Shown here piece after piece: positions 24,501 through 39,500 of a stretch of DNA of 64,000 nucleotides. The translations under genes were made by a program, and so were the position numbers. The stretch's first letter is position 1, and every line of letters begins with the position of its first letter. The notes under the pieces are model-generated. The model saw nothing but the letters and a program-made list of their open reading frames with translations. It ran no database searches and was not told where the DNA came from. Where the stretch lies: assembly GCA_035582835.1 (NCBI GenBank), contig JAYKAV010001831.1, positions 628,373 to 692,372 on the forward strand. Direction: 5' to 3'. The stretch is from Phoebastria nigripes. Lineage: Eukaryota > Chordata > Aves > Procellariiformes > Diomedeidae.

Positions 24501-27500
24501 ATGTGCCTTCGTGAAACAGGTCAGAAGTACAGTCAGAGGAAAAATCAGTCACTTGTACTGCTGTTTGAATTTTACAAAGTTGGTTAAGAAAATACATGGT
24601 GTACTGAAGCCCAGAGCTGGAGCGAGCATGTGAAGACAAGACAGGAGGGCTGCGTGAGACGCAGGCACTGCTCAGCCTCCTGCACCCCACGGTGTTTCAG
24701 TGCCGTACTGCAAGCTCCTCTCCCAGACACAAACTGCGACTTTCAGCCTTGCAGTTGTCTCCCTCCTCAGAAAGGGTCCCCCGACGGTCCCCCTTGGTAC
24801 ATCTATAACAGCAAATACCAACAGACTCCAAGAGAGATCCTGGGCCCTAATGCCATAGGCCACAGACAGGCTTGTTTCTACACTGCCTGGGTGTGGAAAC
24901 ACAAACAGCACCCTGCTTGCGTGCATAGTACATATCACGTAGCCCTCTGTCTCCTCTGGGCCACTTTCTTTAGTATTTATGGGTTTCAAAATTCAAAATT
25001 TCCTAAGTAACATGAGGGTGGTTGCAGCCCACCACAGCATGAAATTACAGGTGTGTGATGGAAGGACGTGGTGCGAGGGCCCGTGGATGCTCGAGGGTCT
25101 CAGCCAGCTGGGACCATGCTCAAAGACAAAGAAAGCATCCCTGTGTAGTGCATCGCATCCATGTGTGAACTGTGTCTGCTCTTCATTATTAGCTTTCATT
25201 AGGAGGCTAATTTGAGCAGTCAAAAAGCAAGCTGGGGAGTGAGTTAACAAGAAACAGGGGCTATCATGATTCCTACATCAGCTCTTCCTGTAGCACAAGG
25301 TGGAAATCCATCCTCTTTACCAGTGCTGCTCTCCCTGTTTAATCTGAGTAACATCTGTGCGTACAATCCCAAATTAACACGTGTGCAGTCTCACAGAGGT
25401 GCTTCCTGATCAGTTGTGCTCCTCCATACTGCATCATGGATCCTTTTCGATCCTCCATACTTCCTCCCATGGGCCCTTTCCTTGAAGGGCCTCCTCACAA
25501 GGCTTCCTAGGAAAACCCACGTGATGCATTTTCTGCTTCCTTATTGCTCAAATCTCCAGTCCTTCCAGGATGCGTAGTTTCAGGTTCCTTGTCCTTGAGG
25601 AGTCACTGGTAAGACTGATTCCCACCTCTTCTCCTGGATACTCAGATTAGATTTTCCCTAGAAAGGCTTCACTTAAGAAGACAAAACTTTTTTCTCAAGC
25701 CTTGTATTTTAAGAGGTTGCTCCTCAGCTACTTTACCTGCCTCAAGAAGGAACTATCTCCAGATATTTCCTAAGTGGAAGAGTGTAAAAATGAGCTAACT
25801 CCAAGGGAAGCATTTAGAATTGTACCTTAGCTTAATGTGTATTTCCTTTAGTTCTTTTAAATTGATTCATCTCCAAGAGTAACTAATCCTTTTTTGGCAG
25901 TAGGTATTCCTTCATGCCTTGACTTGCATAAGAATTTGCATTTTCTCATACTCAGGAGATGCACCTGAATTCAAACCCCTGTTTTTTCCTTCAGTAACTC
26001 TTATAGAATCCATGCCTGGCTCTTCTGAAGCATTAAGTTTCTGTTCATATTTCTCAGTTAATTAAATCTGCTGATTCAAGTTTGCACCATCTCAATTTCC
26101 TAGGAGGCTGCTTAAGTTGCTGTGCTAGCCCCCTAGTCAGATGCTCCTGTAGTCTCTGTGCTGCTGCTAACTTTAGTAGCAAACACTCTGTTTCTGCTGA
26201 AGTCTTATGCAACTTTCTCAGGGAGCTGAAAGAACTTGCATCGCTGACTCAAATGCTTCTCTGCAATTAAAATAATCTGAAAAATTCTGCATGACTCCAG
26301 AATTGGTACACTTAGCTGCAGTGAATGCAGGGCCTCTGAATATTCTGAAACTGCTGCTGCAAAGCAGGTTATTAAACTCATCTTCTGTACTGTGGTCCCT
26401 ATTCCAGCTCAGGTCATCCTACGCAGCCAACCCTTGTAATTATGGTGATCTTTGAATATTCATTTCCTGAATTCATTGTTGCTGTGCACTTTTAAGCAGC
26501 TTCCTCTTTTTCAAATTTCTGTCATTCTTTGAATAATTACTATTTATTTTCCATCAGTTTGTTTACAAATTTTAGAATGCTTTGGGATGCAAAAGCATTT
26601 TTTCACCAAGAATTGGTGACCAAGTGCATCAAATGTAACTACATGTAGTTTATCCTAGAAACTGGGAAAGATAAACAAATCTTTTCTTTGATGAAAAGTA
26701 AAATAATCCTATCTTGATCCGAGAGTCAAACCAGTGTATTTTTGTTTCAGTTCTAATTTAAGTTAAACTGTAACTGAAATCATTCTTGTTTGGAACAGTA
26801 ACAGACTGATTACTGTTTCAGTGCATCCCAAATCACCAGGGGTTTCCAGGGCTGAAGATAAGAGGTTTCAAGGGCATGATATGAAGATCAGTCATAAAGG
26901 GATTTTTGTCTGTCTCTCTCCCCCTGCCCGCCCAGCTGTCTCTCCTTACAAACTGCCCTTCCCAGGGTAAAGGATCCCTCTTGCAACAGCCCCGACGTGT
27001 CTTCTGCCGGGAGGGGAAAGGGCTGACACCAGGAGGGAAGGGGTAGGTGTGAGCCAGAGTCCCTGGGCGGGCGCGTGGGAAAACAGGGTGTGCTGCTCCT
27101 GATGCCAACCCAGCTGCAGCAAGGGGGAATCTGCCATGTGCCACCTCAGGTTTTAGTTCAAATCATTATCTCAAACTGCTAACAAGAGTTTATATTTTTG
27201 GTCCAGTTTCAGCAGATATGTCTATAATTCTTTTTTTCTTTTTTTTTGCCCTGCCTTTGCTGAGCGTTTGAGCTGGGGCATTCTTTTCTTTTTGTTGTTG
27301 TTCTTTTATTTAGTTTTGATCACTTTAACTCCAGATTTGATCCAATGTCACTACATTTGAGCCCAGAGGCCCAACCTTATTATATAGTATATACTAATTA
27401 TATTATCAAAACCACAAGCACTGTTTTGTTTTTATACCACTTCCTTTCACGTGAGCATCTGTAACAATTGTGCAGAGGTAAGCATGGATCCACAATTTCT

Positions 27501-30500
27501 TACTACACATTCCATAGTTTTTTACATGTAAGATTATTGGAAGAACATAAAATTCTGCTATTGTTGATGAAGTGGGAATTTCTTACGACTTCCAAAATGA
27601 AAACAAAGTTTCACTATCTTTTCAGTGGCCTTTCATGACTGTTACTATATTCAAATGCCTTGGCAAAATGACGGTGACTCTACATTATTCAGCATACCTT
27701 GTGAAGTGAATTTCTGCATCATATCGCAAAGGAATTGATAAGCTGACCTGGTTGTCCAATTCTTGCTCTTCCTTACTTTCGCTGTTCATCAAAACACATT
27801 TAAGTCAGGTGTTATTATTTTATACAAATAAGGTATTAATACCTAACTTGCTTTCATACCATTATATACTTTACCTCAATGCACGAAAACTTAGAACTGC
27901 CACATTCTGAAGATTTTTCAGGTTAAAATCAAAACTAATATCAAAGGATACCTATGGAAGAGACGAGGAACACACAGTAAATGAGTTGATGGCATAACAT
28001 CCAAAGGACTTCCCAACAGCAACGTAATTATTCATATGTACAACAATCTAGAATTGCCCTCTGTATCTGAATTCTCCACCGATTTCTGTGTAATATTTCA
28101 GTAATTTCTAATACTCCAGAATTGCTTTGTTCTCACTTTCCCCTACAAACTGGCATTGTTACATAAACATGAGCTATTTGCATTTTTAAATTGTGTATAA
28201 CTAGCTACAAGCTGGAACAAAAGGTGTTCAGGATTGCTTCAGTTACATGCTTTTAAACACTAGCACTAACACAAGCTTTGCATTCACTCTTTTCTTCCAT
28301 TCGTTCCAACAGGTCCGCTTTGACCAATGCCATTAAAAATTCAGAACAAACTTAACTTTTTATATGTAACTAGGGGTTTTGATTTTGCTCCCCCCGCCGC
28401 AGAACGTCATGTTTCTATTCTTTCTAGCAAGTTTCTTATTGTGCCAGTTGATTGTGTTAGAGGCTGGAAGCCTATTTCTGTTCTGCCCTTGAGAAATAAG
28501 AAACTAAGTTCCATAAAACCATGGTTATCCTGAGGTTTATGGTATACAAGAGCAAAAGGACATACGATCTATCCTAGGGCTGTGTGGGCCACCCATCTCC
28601 TCTCAAAGCAATACTGCTTTCTTGGAGAGATGAGATTCACAGAGCAGGAGAGGTAGCTACCCCAGCTTCAAGCAGCAGGAGGGGTTTGATGGGAATTGTG
28701 CTCAGTTCCCAGAAGGCTACGCATGATGCCCCCAGCCCTCACCCTCCAAGAGTTACAAAGCTACAGTAGAATTTGAAAGCCATGGGTAGGGACAAATGTG
28801 CTTCAAGAGCCTTTTTTCCTTTAATCTGGCAGGGAGTCACAGAAGTTCAGCCCTTAGTTTGCTTTTTTAATGCCTCTGAAACCCAAAGGGAAGTTAACTG
28901 TTACCAAATCTAAGAAATCCTCACCAGCAGTAAATGCAGATTTAAGGGAAAACAACAAAGAAGCTTTTGGGTATCACTCAAGGTTATTTAAACATGCTAG
29001 CTATACCTGTTGTCCTGTTCTGAAAACAGGATAGCTTATTTGGCAAATGACTGTACTTTGTGCTGTTCCTGTCTGACACGAGACTTCAGTCCCATCACTC
29101 TGCAGAGGAAACAGACAGAAAAGTCATCTTAATATCAGGTTTTGATAAAGCAGAGAGGAAGTTCCCAGTCTGCGTCTTCAACAGGACATGTATTATGCTA
29201 AGCAGTAGTACAAATAGGTGTTATAGCAGTAATTCCTAGAGATGCAGCAGATGGGTTGGGCATAGGCAGGGCTAGGAGAAAGGCAGGAGAAAGGTGGGAC
29301 AAGGGCCAGTCCCATGTGATTTCTTGTGAGCTGTAATGGTCTTGTTAGACTTTTGTGCTGGGCTTGGAAGAAGGAATACAGGCTAGAGAGTACAGGTCAC
29401 CTCCAGCATTAACTCCTACGGTGCTTTTTTACGGCATTTTTACAGAACTTTTGCAGACATATTTACATGACCTGAGAGCTAGTTAAGTACTCTCACTGTA
29501 GAAGTTAGTGTGCAGAGGGGAACTCTATCGTACTTGTTTTAGGAAAATCTACAATACATAAGAGTTTATTTACTACTTTGCATAATATTTAGCATGTCAT
29601 CATCCTACATCAAAGACAAACTCATAGACCATAGCCAGTTATCATCACTTTCAAAAGAATTCATTAAAATGTACTGTCTTTTGTTACAAGCATCCCTAGC
29701 AGACATTTGCCATTCATGAATTATGCTACAAAAAAACCCCAAACAACCAAAAAACAACACCCATACATTCTCAGCTTATGCTTTTCTTCCTGCTTTGAAG
29801 CAGGCACATTTTTGGTCAAAAGCTTCACTTGCAGGCAGAAATACAAGCAAATGGGCTTTTAAAGCAAAAGAAACTCTTAGCTCCAGTGTGGTCTTTTGGC
29901 ATGAGTGGAATGAGCAATTTTGCTGCACAACAGGATGGGGAGGTAGAGGGGCACTCTCAGCGCTGTGTGGAGTACTTCTGCCAGTTCATTGTTCAGGAAA
30001 ATGCTGCTCTTGGGCAGTGATGAATGCTCCTATCCCTCCTCTCCCTTCAGTATAGGGATTGCTCTGGATTTCACCCGTAGGATTATCACGCACCTCTCCA
30101 GTAGCAGCCTGACCACATAAGCCAAGCACTGAAGTCTGGATTTCATCCTTCATGATTGTTTGGGAGCAACAGTTGAGATTATAGATTTACTGCATCCCCC
30201 AAAATAGTATGTATAATTCCTTTCTTTTCCCTTTTCTAAAACAAAATTCATTAGAACAAGAGCTTCTGGTATAGCAATCATTTCAATCTGATTAACTGTC
30301 TAGCTGGAACACATGGCCTTGGCAGTAACACTATTTCTAGATCCAAAGTCTGTGCTTTAAGGCTGCATCATCGATGCTGCATGCTTGATTTATCAAATAG
30401 AAATTCCCTGTGGCACAGCAACTGCATTCAGGCATGTTGCTGGGATTCAAGCAGAAGATGTGGGTGCCAAGGCCTAAAGTGAGGAAAAGATGACTGAAAT

Positions 30501-33500
30501 ACTGAGGTGAGGTCAAACTCAACAGGTTGCCAACTTTTATGCTGAGTTGGCAGTGTCTCTCCTTGACCTAAATAAACTGATATGCCGAAGGGAATAATTC
30601 TGGTATCCAAGAAAATAAATTGGGAGAGAGGTTTGCACACACATTCTTTCCTGGGATAGGCACTACTAGAAAGAAAAAAAAAAAAAATTCTCTGAGAAGC
30701 TTGAAAATCAGTGGCAATAACAGAAACAGTGAGGTTGGGTATCACGTACCGGTAAAGACGATGAAGCAAAAAACAAGTTGTCTGAAAATGTAGCCTGGAT
30801 TCTGGTGTTATATGCATTTTCCTTTTTATTTCTCAATTTCACATTGAATGTTAGTCTTCTGTTTTTGCTGCTGACAACAAACTGCTGTTTGCTGTTGGAA
30901 AATAAAGTCCACTGTTGTAAACAGAGGTACTAGAACAGCTGTGGATCATGAAAATGCATTGCCTGTAGCCAACAACAAATAACAAGCACAGCAAGATATT
31001 TCCTATGTTCTACACACTTAAATGCTCTGCTTTCTAAATCCTTTGACATAAGAAACTCTGTGATGGTGTTTCTTAAAACCGAATGAAATTAGTGTCTTCT
31101 TAAAGTCCAGGACCTTGATTATGTATGGTCAAAGTCACTTTGCTCAATTTTCAAGGGCTCTAGCCTGGTGGGAAGGTGGGCAGAGAGTAGGTGGCGGACT
31201 TAGATGGCAGCTCCAGGAACAAGCAGCCCTGTCTCTCTGCGTACTGTACATGTATGCGTGTATCTGCATATGGACTTGGAATATGTGCTGCCCGAACAGC
31301 TGACCTCAGCTCCCCAGTGGCACAGTCTGCTGCAGGATCCTCACTGCTCCCCGTGGGAGGGACAGAGATGGCTGCTGCAGCCGCTGCTGCTCTCCCAGCG
31401 TGTTCCCTTTCCTGACAGCAGCCAGCCAGACACAATTCTTCTGAATGCTCACTGTGTCCTCAACCCCTAAGGTACCAAAACTTGGGTTTGTCTAAGCTGA
31501 CAAGAGTCCTACTTCTATATCTGTGTTCCTGTCGTACCTCTTTTTCCTTGATTTGTTATTTAGACAGAAATGCTATTGCTTATTTTATCCCTGCTATTTC
31601 TAAGTAGATGTTGAACTAGAAAGGCATTCTCATCTGGAAATTCATCCAAAGCCCACAAACCAACTGGTGAAAACTTAACACCTGACCCCAACAATTCCAC
31701 TGATTCAGCTCTTACCCATCATCTGCCTTCCGCTGAACATTCAGAACAAGATCACAGAAACAAAGTTCGTCTTCACCACAGTCTTTAATAAACGGAATCT
31801 ACGAAAACCAAAACATATCCTGAATGACAGGGCTCAACTTTGAAATTATTTACAGACAGTAGAGTGGAAACACCTTTGAGGTGAAGCACATTCTTGGTTT
31901 GCAGGTAAAAAAAATCCCTCTTAAGGGCATTAAAAACATGAACAAGTTAACACTCAGTAATGTTACTACATGTCAACTGATCCATAAGAATGGTGCAGGC
32001 AGGTTATTGTTAACCCACAACGAATGTGATGTAATCGAAGAGGTTCCATCTCTCTTTTATGTACTCTTTTACTGTAGGCTAAACTAACCTAAAATAGTTC
32101 ATCTTTGCCATCAACTAGAAGTTGACATCAACAGTGACATGGCTCAGCCAACATGCTTGTTATGCGATGGTGGCTGGTGTGTGTGTGTGTGTGCGCGCGC
32201 GCGCGCAAGCCCATGCAATACAGACAAAGGTATAAAAGGAGCCAGGGGACACTGCCCCATGTGCCTGCTTTCAGCCCAGTGACTTAACTAGAACACCAGT
32301 TTTCACCTGCATGTACCTCTTTGGTGTTTGTGGGGGCCACACATTATGGACGTGTGTATAGCCATGCATTTTTCGATAGTAAGTCTGCATACTTACACTA
32401 CAGGCCACAGATGCAGGAGAATAGATATCAAGGACAGGGCTGGAGCCAGGATTTGTAAGGCCAATGTCGATGCGCAAACTAAGGGAATTCACTGCATCGG
32501 AAGGTTCCTGTAAAGTACATGGTTCAGATGATAGCTGTCAGCACAGCAAACAGGGTAAAATAGGTAATTCTATTGTAAATTGAGAATGCATAGTAAAATC
32601 ATACTTGCTCTAAACAAGAAGAAGTAACAGTGCAAAGCTTCATTTCTTGACCAAAATAATTTTGTGAGATTGCCTATTGTGGTCTCCTCTTGCTAAACAG
32701 CTTTTAGTGCCATTTCCATGATAAAGCTCGTTTTCCTAGGATTCCTGGAGACTCTATTAATCACAGTCACTTCTAGGACTAAGGAACAGGCAGATTCTCT
32801 GCAGCTGCAGAAGCTGGTCCTCAAAAGCCACCACCAGGTGACTTTCATTCTCACCTGGCTGCAGAAGTCAAATTCCTATTCCACTCTGCCTTACCATCAC
32901 AGAGAGCAGCTGGGCCTGAGTGACACCAAAACACAATATACCTCATGTCTCCGCTGTTTCTTAGTACTGGATGAATACTCTTCTAGCCCTCTGGCTCATG
33001 GCTCCACAATGGCACTAAATGTGATCAACAAGTCAAAGATATTTGCATTGCAAAGCAGAGCAGGAATCGAAGTCCTCTACCTGACCTAGCATCATGCAGG
33101 GGGCTTAAGACAACTCTCAGGGCTGTGTTTGGCCTTTGGTTCTAGAGAAAGATGGAGACTTTCTTATTTTTATTTTTTTCCTAGGTGTATACCTAGGGCT
33201 AGCATGCACCAGAAATCTGCCTGGAATGTCGTTAGTTTGAGAGAAAACATTTGCATGTATGTCTTAGTTGTTACAGAAGAATCTACTCAGAGGGAAATTA
33301 AAATCTATTGAAACTATGGACTGTGGGCTCTGTGTTATGTCAGAGCTGAATTACATAATTAAGAACTGCCTCTTCTATCCTAAAAAGCTGTGCTGAATTT
33401 GACAGTTATTAGTTTCTTTGAAATCAGAATCTTACTAAGTATGTTTCGGTTGTGCAACATTTGAGAAACGTAAATCATTGAGTACACCATGCATGAAATT

Positions 33501-36500
33501 CATCTTACAGATGTAAAATTCATCAGCGTCTTCTTCTGATCATTTTTGTCACATACGACTGCTTGCAATTGCACTTACCTGTACACTGAAGATGTCATGA
33601 ACACAATTTTCCTCATGACGTACCACAAGATCCCTCTGCAAGTACCTTTCATTATTTTCTTTGAACAATCCTCTAGAAGTCACTCTAGAGGACTGGAGAT
33701 CTGCATCCAATGTTGCATTGTACTTTATAGCTACAAGAAGAATAACAGTACATTTTTTTGCTGAGTATGACTGCCCATGATCTCATTACTATGCTCAACA
33801 TTACAGAGTGACCAGGCTTTCCAAACCACACTAAATATTTTACTTTTTTCGTAGCTTGCTAAACACAGAGCAGTCTCAAAATGGTAAAATTTTCTCTTGT
33901 GTTTTCACAAGCAGTCAAACAGCTTTAAATCCTGACATAAGTTCTCATCCACAGAGAGCACATTAAATGGCAATCAATCCAGTCTCCACTGCAGATGTCT
34001 GAGCCTGCAGCTCAGGCAAGAAGCCAGTCAGCAGGGCCAGGGTTACGCTAGATAAAGGGGCCTTGCAACCATATCCCTGAACTCTGAGGAGACTATAAAG
34101 AATCTGCGTCTTCTCTTCAATCACACAATAATTTCTTTCTTCTTCTCTTCATATTATGACTAATACGCTGTGGAAGTTCACCATTATTTTATAGCTCACA
34201 ATCATGAGTTCCTAAAGGCACTACACATAGCACTGAAGCCGTCCAACTGGTGTTATCCATGACGTGTACGTTTAACTAAATAGCTTCATGAAAGGCCAGC
34301 GCTGGTCTCAGAAATATCTGGTGCTCTCCTGTCCTCTGAAAAGAAGAGCTTCTCCCCACTGACATCTGCACTAAGCCTATGGAATTTTTTTTTTTCCCTG
34401 AAGAGAGAAGAGAAGTCTGCAGTCTGCTGTTGAAACCAGCAGGTTGAAAAAAATCAGCTTCTCACTAATGACATTTTCTGGGGTTTGTTGAACAGCAAGG
34501 ATACAGCTCTCCTTTATACTGTTAATTCCTCACTTTTCAAAGATTATGGAGCCAGTGATGAAAGTAGGTCTTAAAAACGCTTTCTCAAGCACTTAAGTTT
34601 TATAATGATTTTGCCCTTCTTGACATTCAATCTAATATATCTTTAGAATTTCTACTTCTGATTTGAATAATGGACTTTTGAAGAAATTAATATAAGACAA
34701 GTCATTGAAATACTCTTACCCACTTGATTATTTCTCTTAGCAGGTCTAAATGTAGCCTGAAAACATATCTTGACAGTTATTTCTGTGTTCTTGTTCAGCA
34801 GACTGATTTTCTCAGGTTTAAATGAGGCAATTATGGACACATTTGCAATGCTTTGTGACCTGAAAAAATATTTTTAAAAGGTTACATGTGATTTTCAAGA
34901 GCACTGGGTAATGTAGAAGCTGTTGTCTATTACTATCTGTAAATGTCACATTGATTTTCTTAGTTCCCAATGTAAACATTTTTTAATGGCACTGGTAAAA
35001 TTACTTTTCTTTGGATATAAATGAATTTGTTGATACAGTAGCTTTCAGTAATGACAATAAATAATTTATCATGTCAAATTAACGGATAACCAATGTCTTT
35101 ATCCTAATGCTCTGATCGTTCCCTTAAGATAGCAGAGAACGAAGCCATTGTCCTGTTTGCCCAACAAGTAACCTTCTTCTGCTCCTTTGGGAAAGTTTCT
35201 GAGCTCCTCTGGGAAGGCGAAGAAGGGTAATTCTTCATTTTAATTAATACTCTTATTTTTCAGAAAAACAACTTTCATGTAAATAATCAAGATTTTGAAG
35301 AACATGCAAAGGAACCCTGCATATAAGAACAAACACTTTAATCAAAAGTGAAACTCATTAATCAGACCAAATGCCAGAGTGAAAGAAAAATGAGCATCGT
35401 CATTAATCAAATCTAAATAAATGCTGGTACTCTAAGGAGCATAATTTTCTTGAATGCAATTCCCACCAGCACCAGCAGCAGTTCTATTGTGGGTCAACGG
35501 TCCAAACTGATCATTCGTTTTTAAGAACCTTGTTTCATTATGAAATAAGTAGCAATTCAGTGATGTTTTTCTTCTTACAATGGGGAGCCTCAGGCGAGAA
35601 GACAGGTGACAGGTAGGAAAGCAAGATGCTTTTTAATTTAGCTCCTCAAGGAAGTTGTGGAAAATACACAGTGCTTAGGGAGGCAGAAGATTTGGGTTCT
35701 GTGAAGCCTTTCTTCTTCATTTTGTGAAAGTACTCAGATTGCTCTGGCAAAGGCCACATGCCAGAAAAGATGGGTTTCTTGCCAGAAATAGGTGCCAACT
35801 CTCTTTCACTGCTCTCTGTCCTTACCCTGCAGGACAACTCTCTCCCCTGGGTCAGCCTACCAGCCAGTAAAGGTCACGCAGGTTGTGTGGAAAGTGGTTT
35901 CATCTGTCTCAGGCTCAGCTATCAAAGTCATACTGCGGCTACTGAACTACAACCTGCTGTTACAAATACTCTCAAGCAAGCCCCACTCTCTGCTGCTGCC
36001 CCTTCCCTCTGGGCCACGTGCCTGCACAGCAGCAGCTGGCAGGGGTGTCTCCTGGCCCTCCCCATCCCTGCCCAGGTCCCTCCCGGCAGCCCCTGCCACC
36101 CAGCTTCCCCCCATGTGCCCTGGCTCTGCCCCACACGCTGCCTTGGCTTTCGATGGTTTGATGATATATGCTTAAAAGAGGTTTAGTCTAATGCTGTTTT
36201 TCAGCTAGCTACAATAGCAGTGATGAAGCAGTAAGTGTGTTAGCTCTGAACACATGCAATGACAGAGCTTTTTGGTTTATTTGTTTTGCTGTTTGATTAA
36301 CTAAATGCTTGACTTGCATCTGAATCATTAAGTGCTTCCTTTCTAAAAGAGTTTACCAACCATAGCAGAACCACATTTCCATCAGCACCAACTGATACAT
36401 CAGTAATGTCATCGTCATCTAAGTCTCTATGGCCATCTACTGATCTTCCAAAGAATTGGAGCTGTTGTCCAAAAGCAGAATCCGATCCTAAAATTTTCTG

Positions 36501-39500
36501 GGAAAGAGAGTTTGGTTACTGAGTTTGCCACAAGCATGCTTAAGTCTGTAGATAGCAGTGTAAGCAATGGATTTTCATTGATATTCCCTGTATACGCAAT
36601 GTATTGTTTAAACAAAATGCTTTTGTAGATGTTTTCTCACATGCTTTTAAGCACTTTTTCCTCCCCTGTTGGAGCAGACAACGGACTAGATTTTTCTGTC
36701 TTGGGAGTAGATCAACTAACTGACTGCTGTATGCCAGCTAGTACTTACGGGAAACTTTTTCCATCTCACATTGAGCAACTCACAGAATAGGAAGCTTAAC
36801 AGGACTTCTAACAAATACTTTGTGCAACCAGAAAGTCTGCATGGAAAGTGACATTAAAATTACCATTATATTAGCATATAGGATATGCAAAGACCCTTGA
36901 AAGTCTTTTGCATTAATACTACATATTTATAATTTACAGAGCTGGGATTTATCTGATCTTCATTGCTGTACATCAACCCTAAAATAATGGGTGTCAAAAA
37001 AGGTATAGGAAATTAGCTGACTTCATACACAGGCACCAAAAATTGTAAGCGGCTCAGACAGAGCACCTTGCAAGTCCTTTTCTTCTATATGCTTCAGTTA
37101 TAAGCACCACAACATCAACCAGGGCATGCTGACAGCTGAAGTAAGGAGAGGCACGAAACTTGAAATAAGCCATGAGAATAACAGTACTCCTTTAAGAGGA
37201 TGAAACAGCAGCCAATTAAAAGATAGAAAGTCCTTCTGTTTTTCTCTAGCAGATCTAAAGGCACTCAGTACAGCATTATGCAACACAGTTAATTACCTGA
37301 GAATATTTGGTACGTATAGTCTTTTGAAATCCATTGTAAATGTAAATTGCTCCAGAGTTTTGGTTTTCCAGTGGTGCACCTATTACAACATCATTAAAGC
37401 CATCCAAATCAATGTCTGCAAGCGTTGCGATCGCTGATCCAAAGCGAGTGTTTTCTGACCCCTGGGGACCTTCCAAGAGTTCCTGTTGATCCAAAATTCC
37501 CTTTAAAAAAGGAAAAAGAAGAAAAAGCAAAATCACAGCTATCATTGCACCAGATTAGACATAGGAGCAGTATCTATGTGCATTGTTTTTTGGTTTTGTT
37601 TTCCATTCCCCTTGGACTGCTCAACCCTGAATTCCTTCCCCATTGTATTGCCCATTCAGTTTGCATTATGTCTCGGAGTCTTGGCAAGCATTACACAGCA
37701 AAATTAAAGCATGCTATGCAAAGCACTAACAGCAAATATAACCATATGTATGAAGCTTAAATGCTCTCACTGTCCTCATCTGACTGTTCTGAAAGTTTCA
37801 CAATACATTGAAAAATACAGTTTCCAGTTTTGGATTACCAGTTTTTATGCAGAGGGAATGGAAATTATGTAACTGGACATAATTCTTTGAAACAGAAATG
37901 GAATTTCCTAACTAAACTAATGCAAAAAACATGTGTCCAAATGCTAAACTCCTGACCTCTCCAGTGCCAATGAAGAAAGAAAGATTGGAGATTTTTATAG
38001 TTAAATAATCACATTTATACTCGCTTAAATTCAACTCTCTGGCAAGTATCATTCTCATCTTTAACCTCAGTTATCATGCTGTGCTTAAAATTTTAGAAAT
38101 ACCAGCCAAGTTACTTATTAAAAATGACTAGAAAAGTATTATTTGTGCAACATGGACAAGTTACACAAATCCAGGTTCTTTAAAAAAAAAAAAAAAAATC
38201 ATTCTTTCATTATTCTTAATTTTTAAATAATTTTAAATCTAACATTTGGCAAAGACTAAATGTTGTAGGGATAGTCTTCCAATTTATTCAGTTTTCAAAA
38301 CATGAAAAAAAAAATCCTTCATTTTTCTTTTCTTCCATACTTCGTGTCTAATTCCACGGTCACAAAGACCAATGTCAGCTGCCAGCAGTACCACTTCCAG
38401 CACCTCCATCTACCTTGAAATTGCCTTAGGGTACAGTTTCCTGTTGCTCCAGGATGATCTGACTGTGAGCTGCTGCTGAAGAGGATGGTCCTTCCTCTCT
38501 ATTTATTTGATTGCTATTTACCTAGTAAAAAGGCCATGTTCTGTTTTCTCTAATGGATGGCAGGTATTAATTTACTTTGCATATCCAGACATCCAATGAT
38601 TGATTGAGAGACTGTTCAAAAGTGCCAGAGGCTTCAGGACTGTTAATACAGATATTCTGAAAACACCTACTACAGGTTTGAGTAAAAACCACACTCAGTG
38701 AACCATCAGACAAATAACATCGCTTCACTGAACAAAGGAGACAACATGACTAATAGCAACCATCCAGTGTGAAAGTCTACAAAACAATGCAGAAAACTGG
38801 TAGAAGAGCATTTATTAGAACTGTTTTGGGAATACTGTTATGTGTTGAACAGATTTGCCAAAATCAAATGGTAAACAATTAATTAGCAAAAGCCTCAAGC
38901 TAAGTTTTTCCAGAGAAATGCTCAACCTCATGTTAGATTTGTGTACAGTGCTTAGCACAGTGCCTAAAACCAGGACCAGGGAGCCACCTAGGGCAGCAGG
39001 CCCCTGGTCACTAATAGTGCTTAGCTACTAACTTGCTTATTGACTCCATTTTGGTCTGTTCCAGCTCGCTTATTCCCAGATTACATGCACAAGCAGTTCT
39101 GGGGAAAGTTTGCAGCTGCTCCTGAAAAGCAGAATGGGTGAGATCGCACTGGGAAGGGCTCCATCCGCAGTGCTCTAATCAGGCAGGCTTGGCACCATTT
39201 ACCCCCATCCTTATGCCACACCCTGGGAAAAGCACATGCTCCATTTCTCATTACAAAACCACCACTCACAACATTTCTAACACTTTGAAAAAGATACACT
39301 AAATTGTGACTTAGAGGCCCTGAAAAGATCCAGGGCCAAAGGCTTTTTAGCATGCATGTGGCCAGTCTGCTTTGAAAGAAGCTAACCCTAAGCAATGCCA
39401 GCTTAAGCGAGTCTGCTGCACCAGTTGGCTGTGGGGCTGGTGATCGCTCTTCTGATCACTCTCTGATTTAACAGAACAGACACTGCCACTAAGTACTATG

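Noticed and set aside
35758..36186. Plus-strand frames of 142 and 127 codons
   Set aside because: These lie in the GC-rich part of intron 15, two mutually shifted frames with no family signature and no flanking splice logic. Chance.
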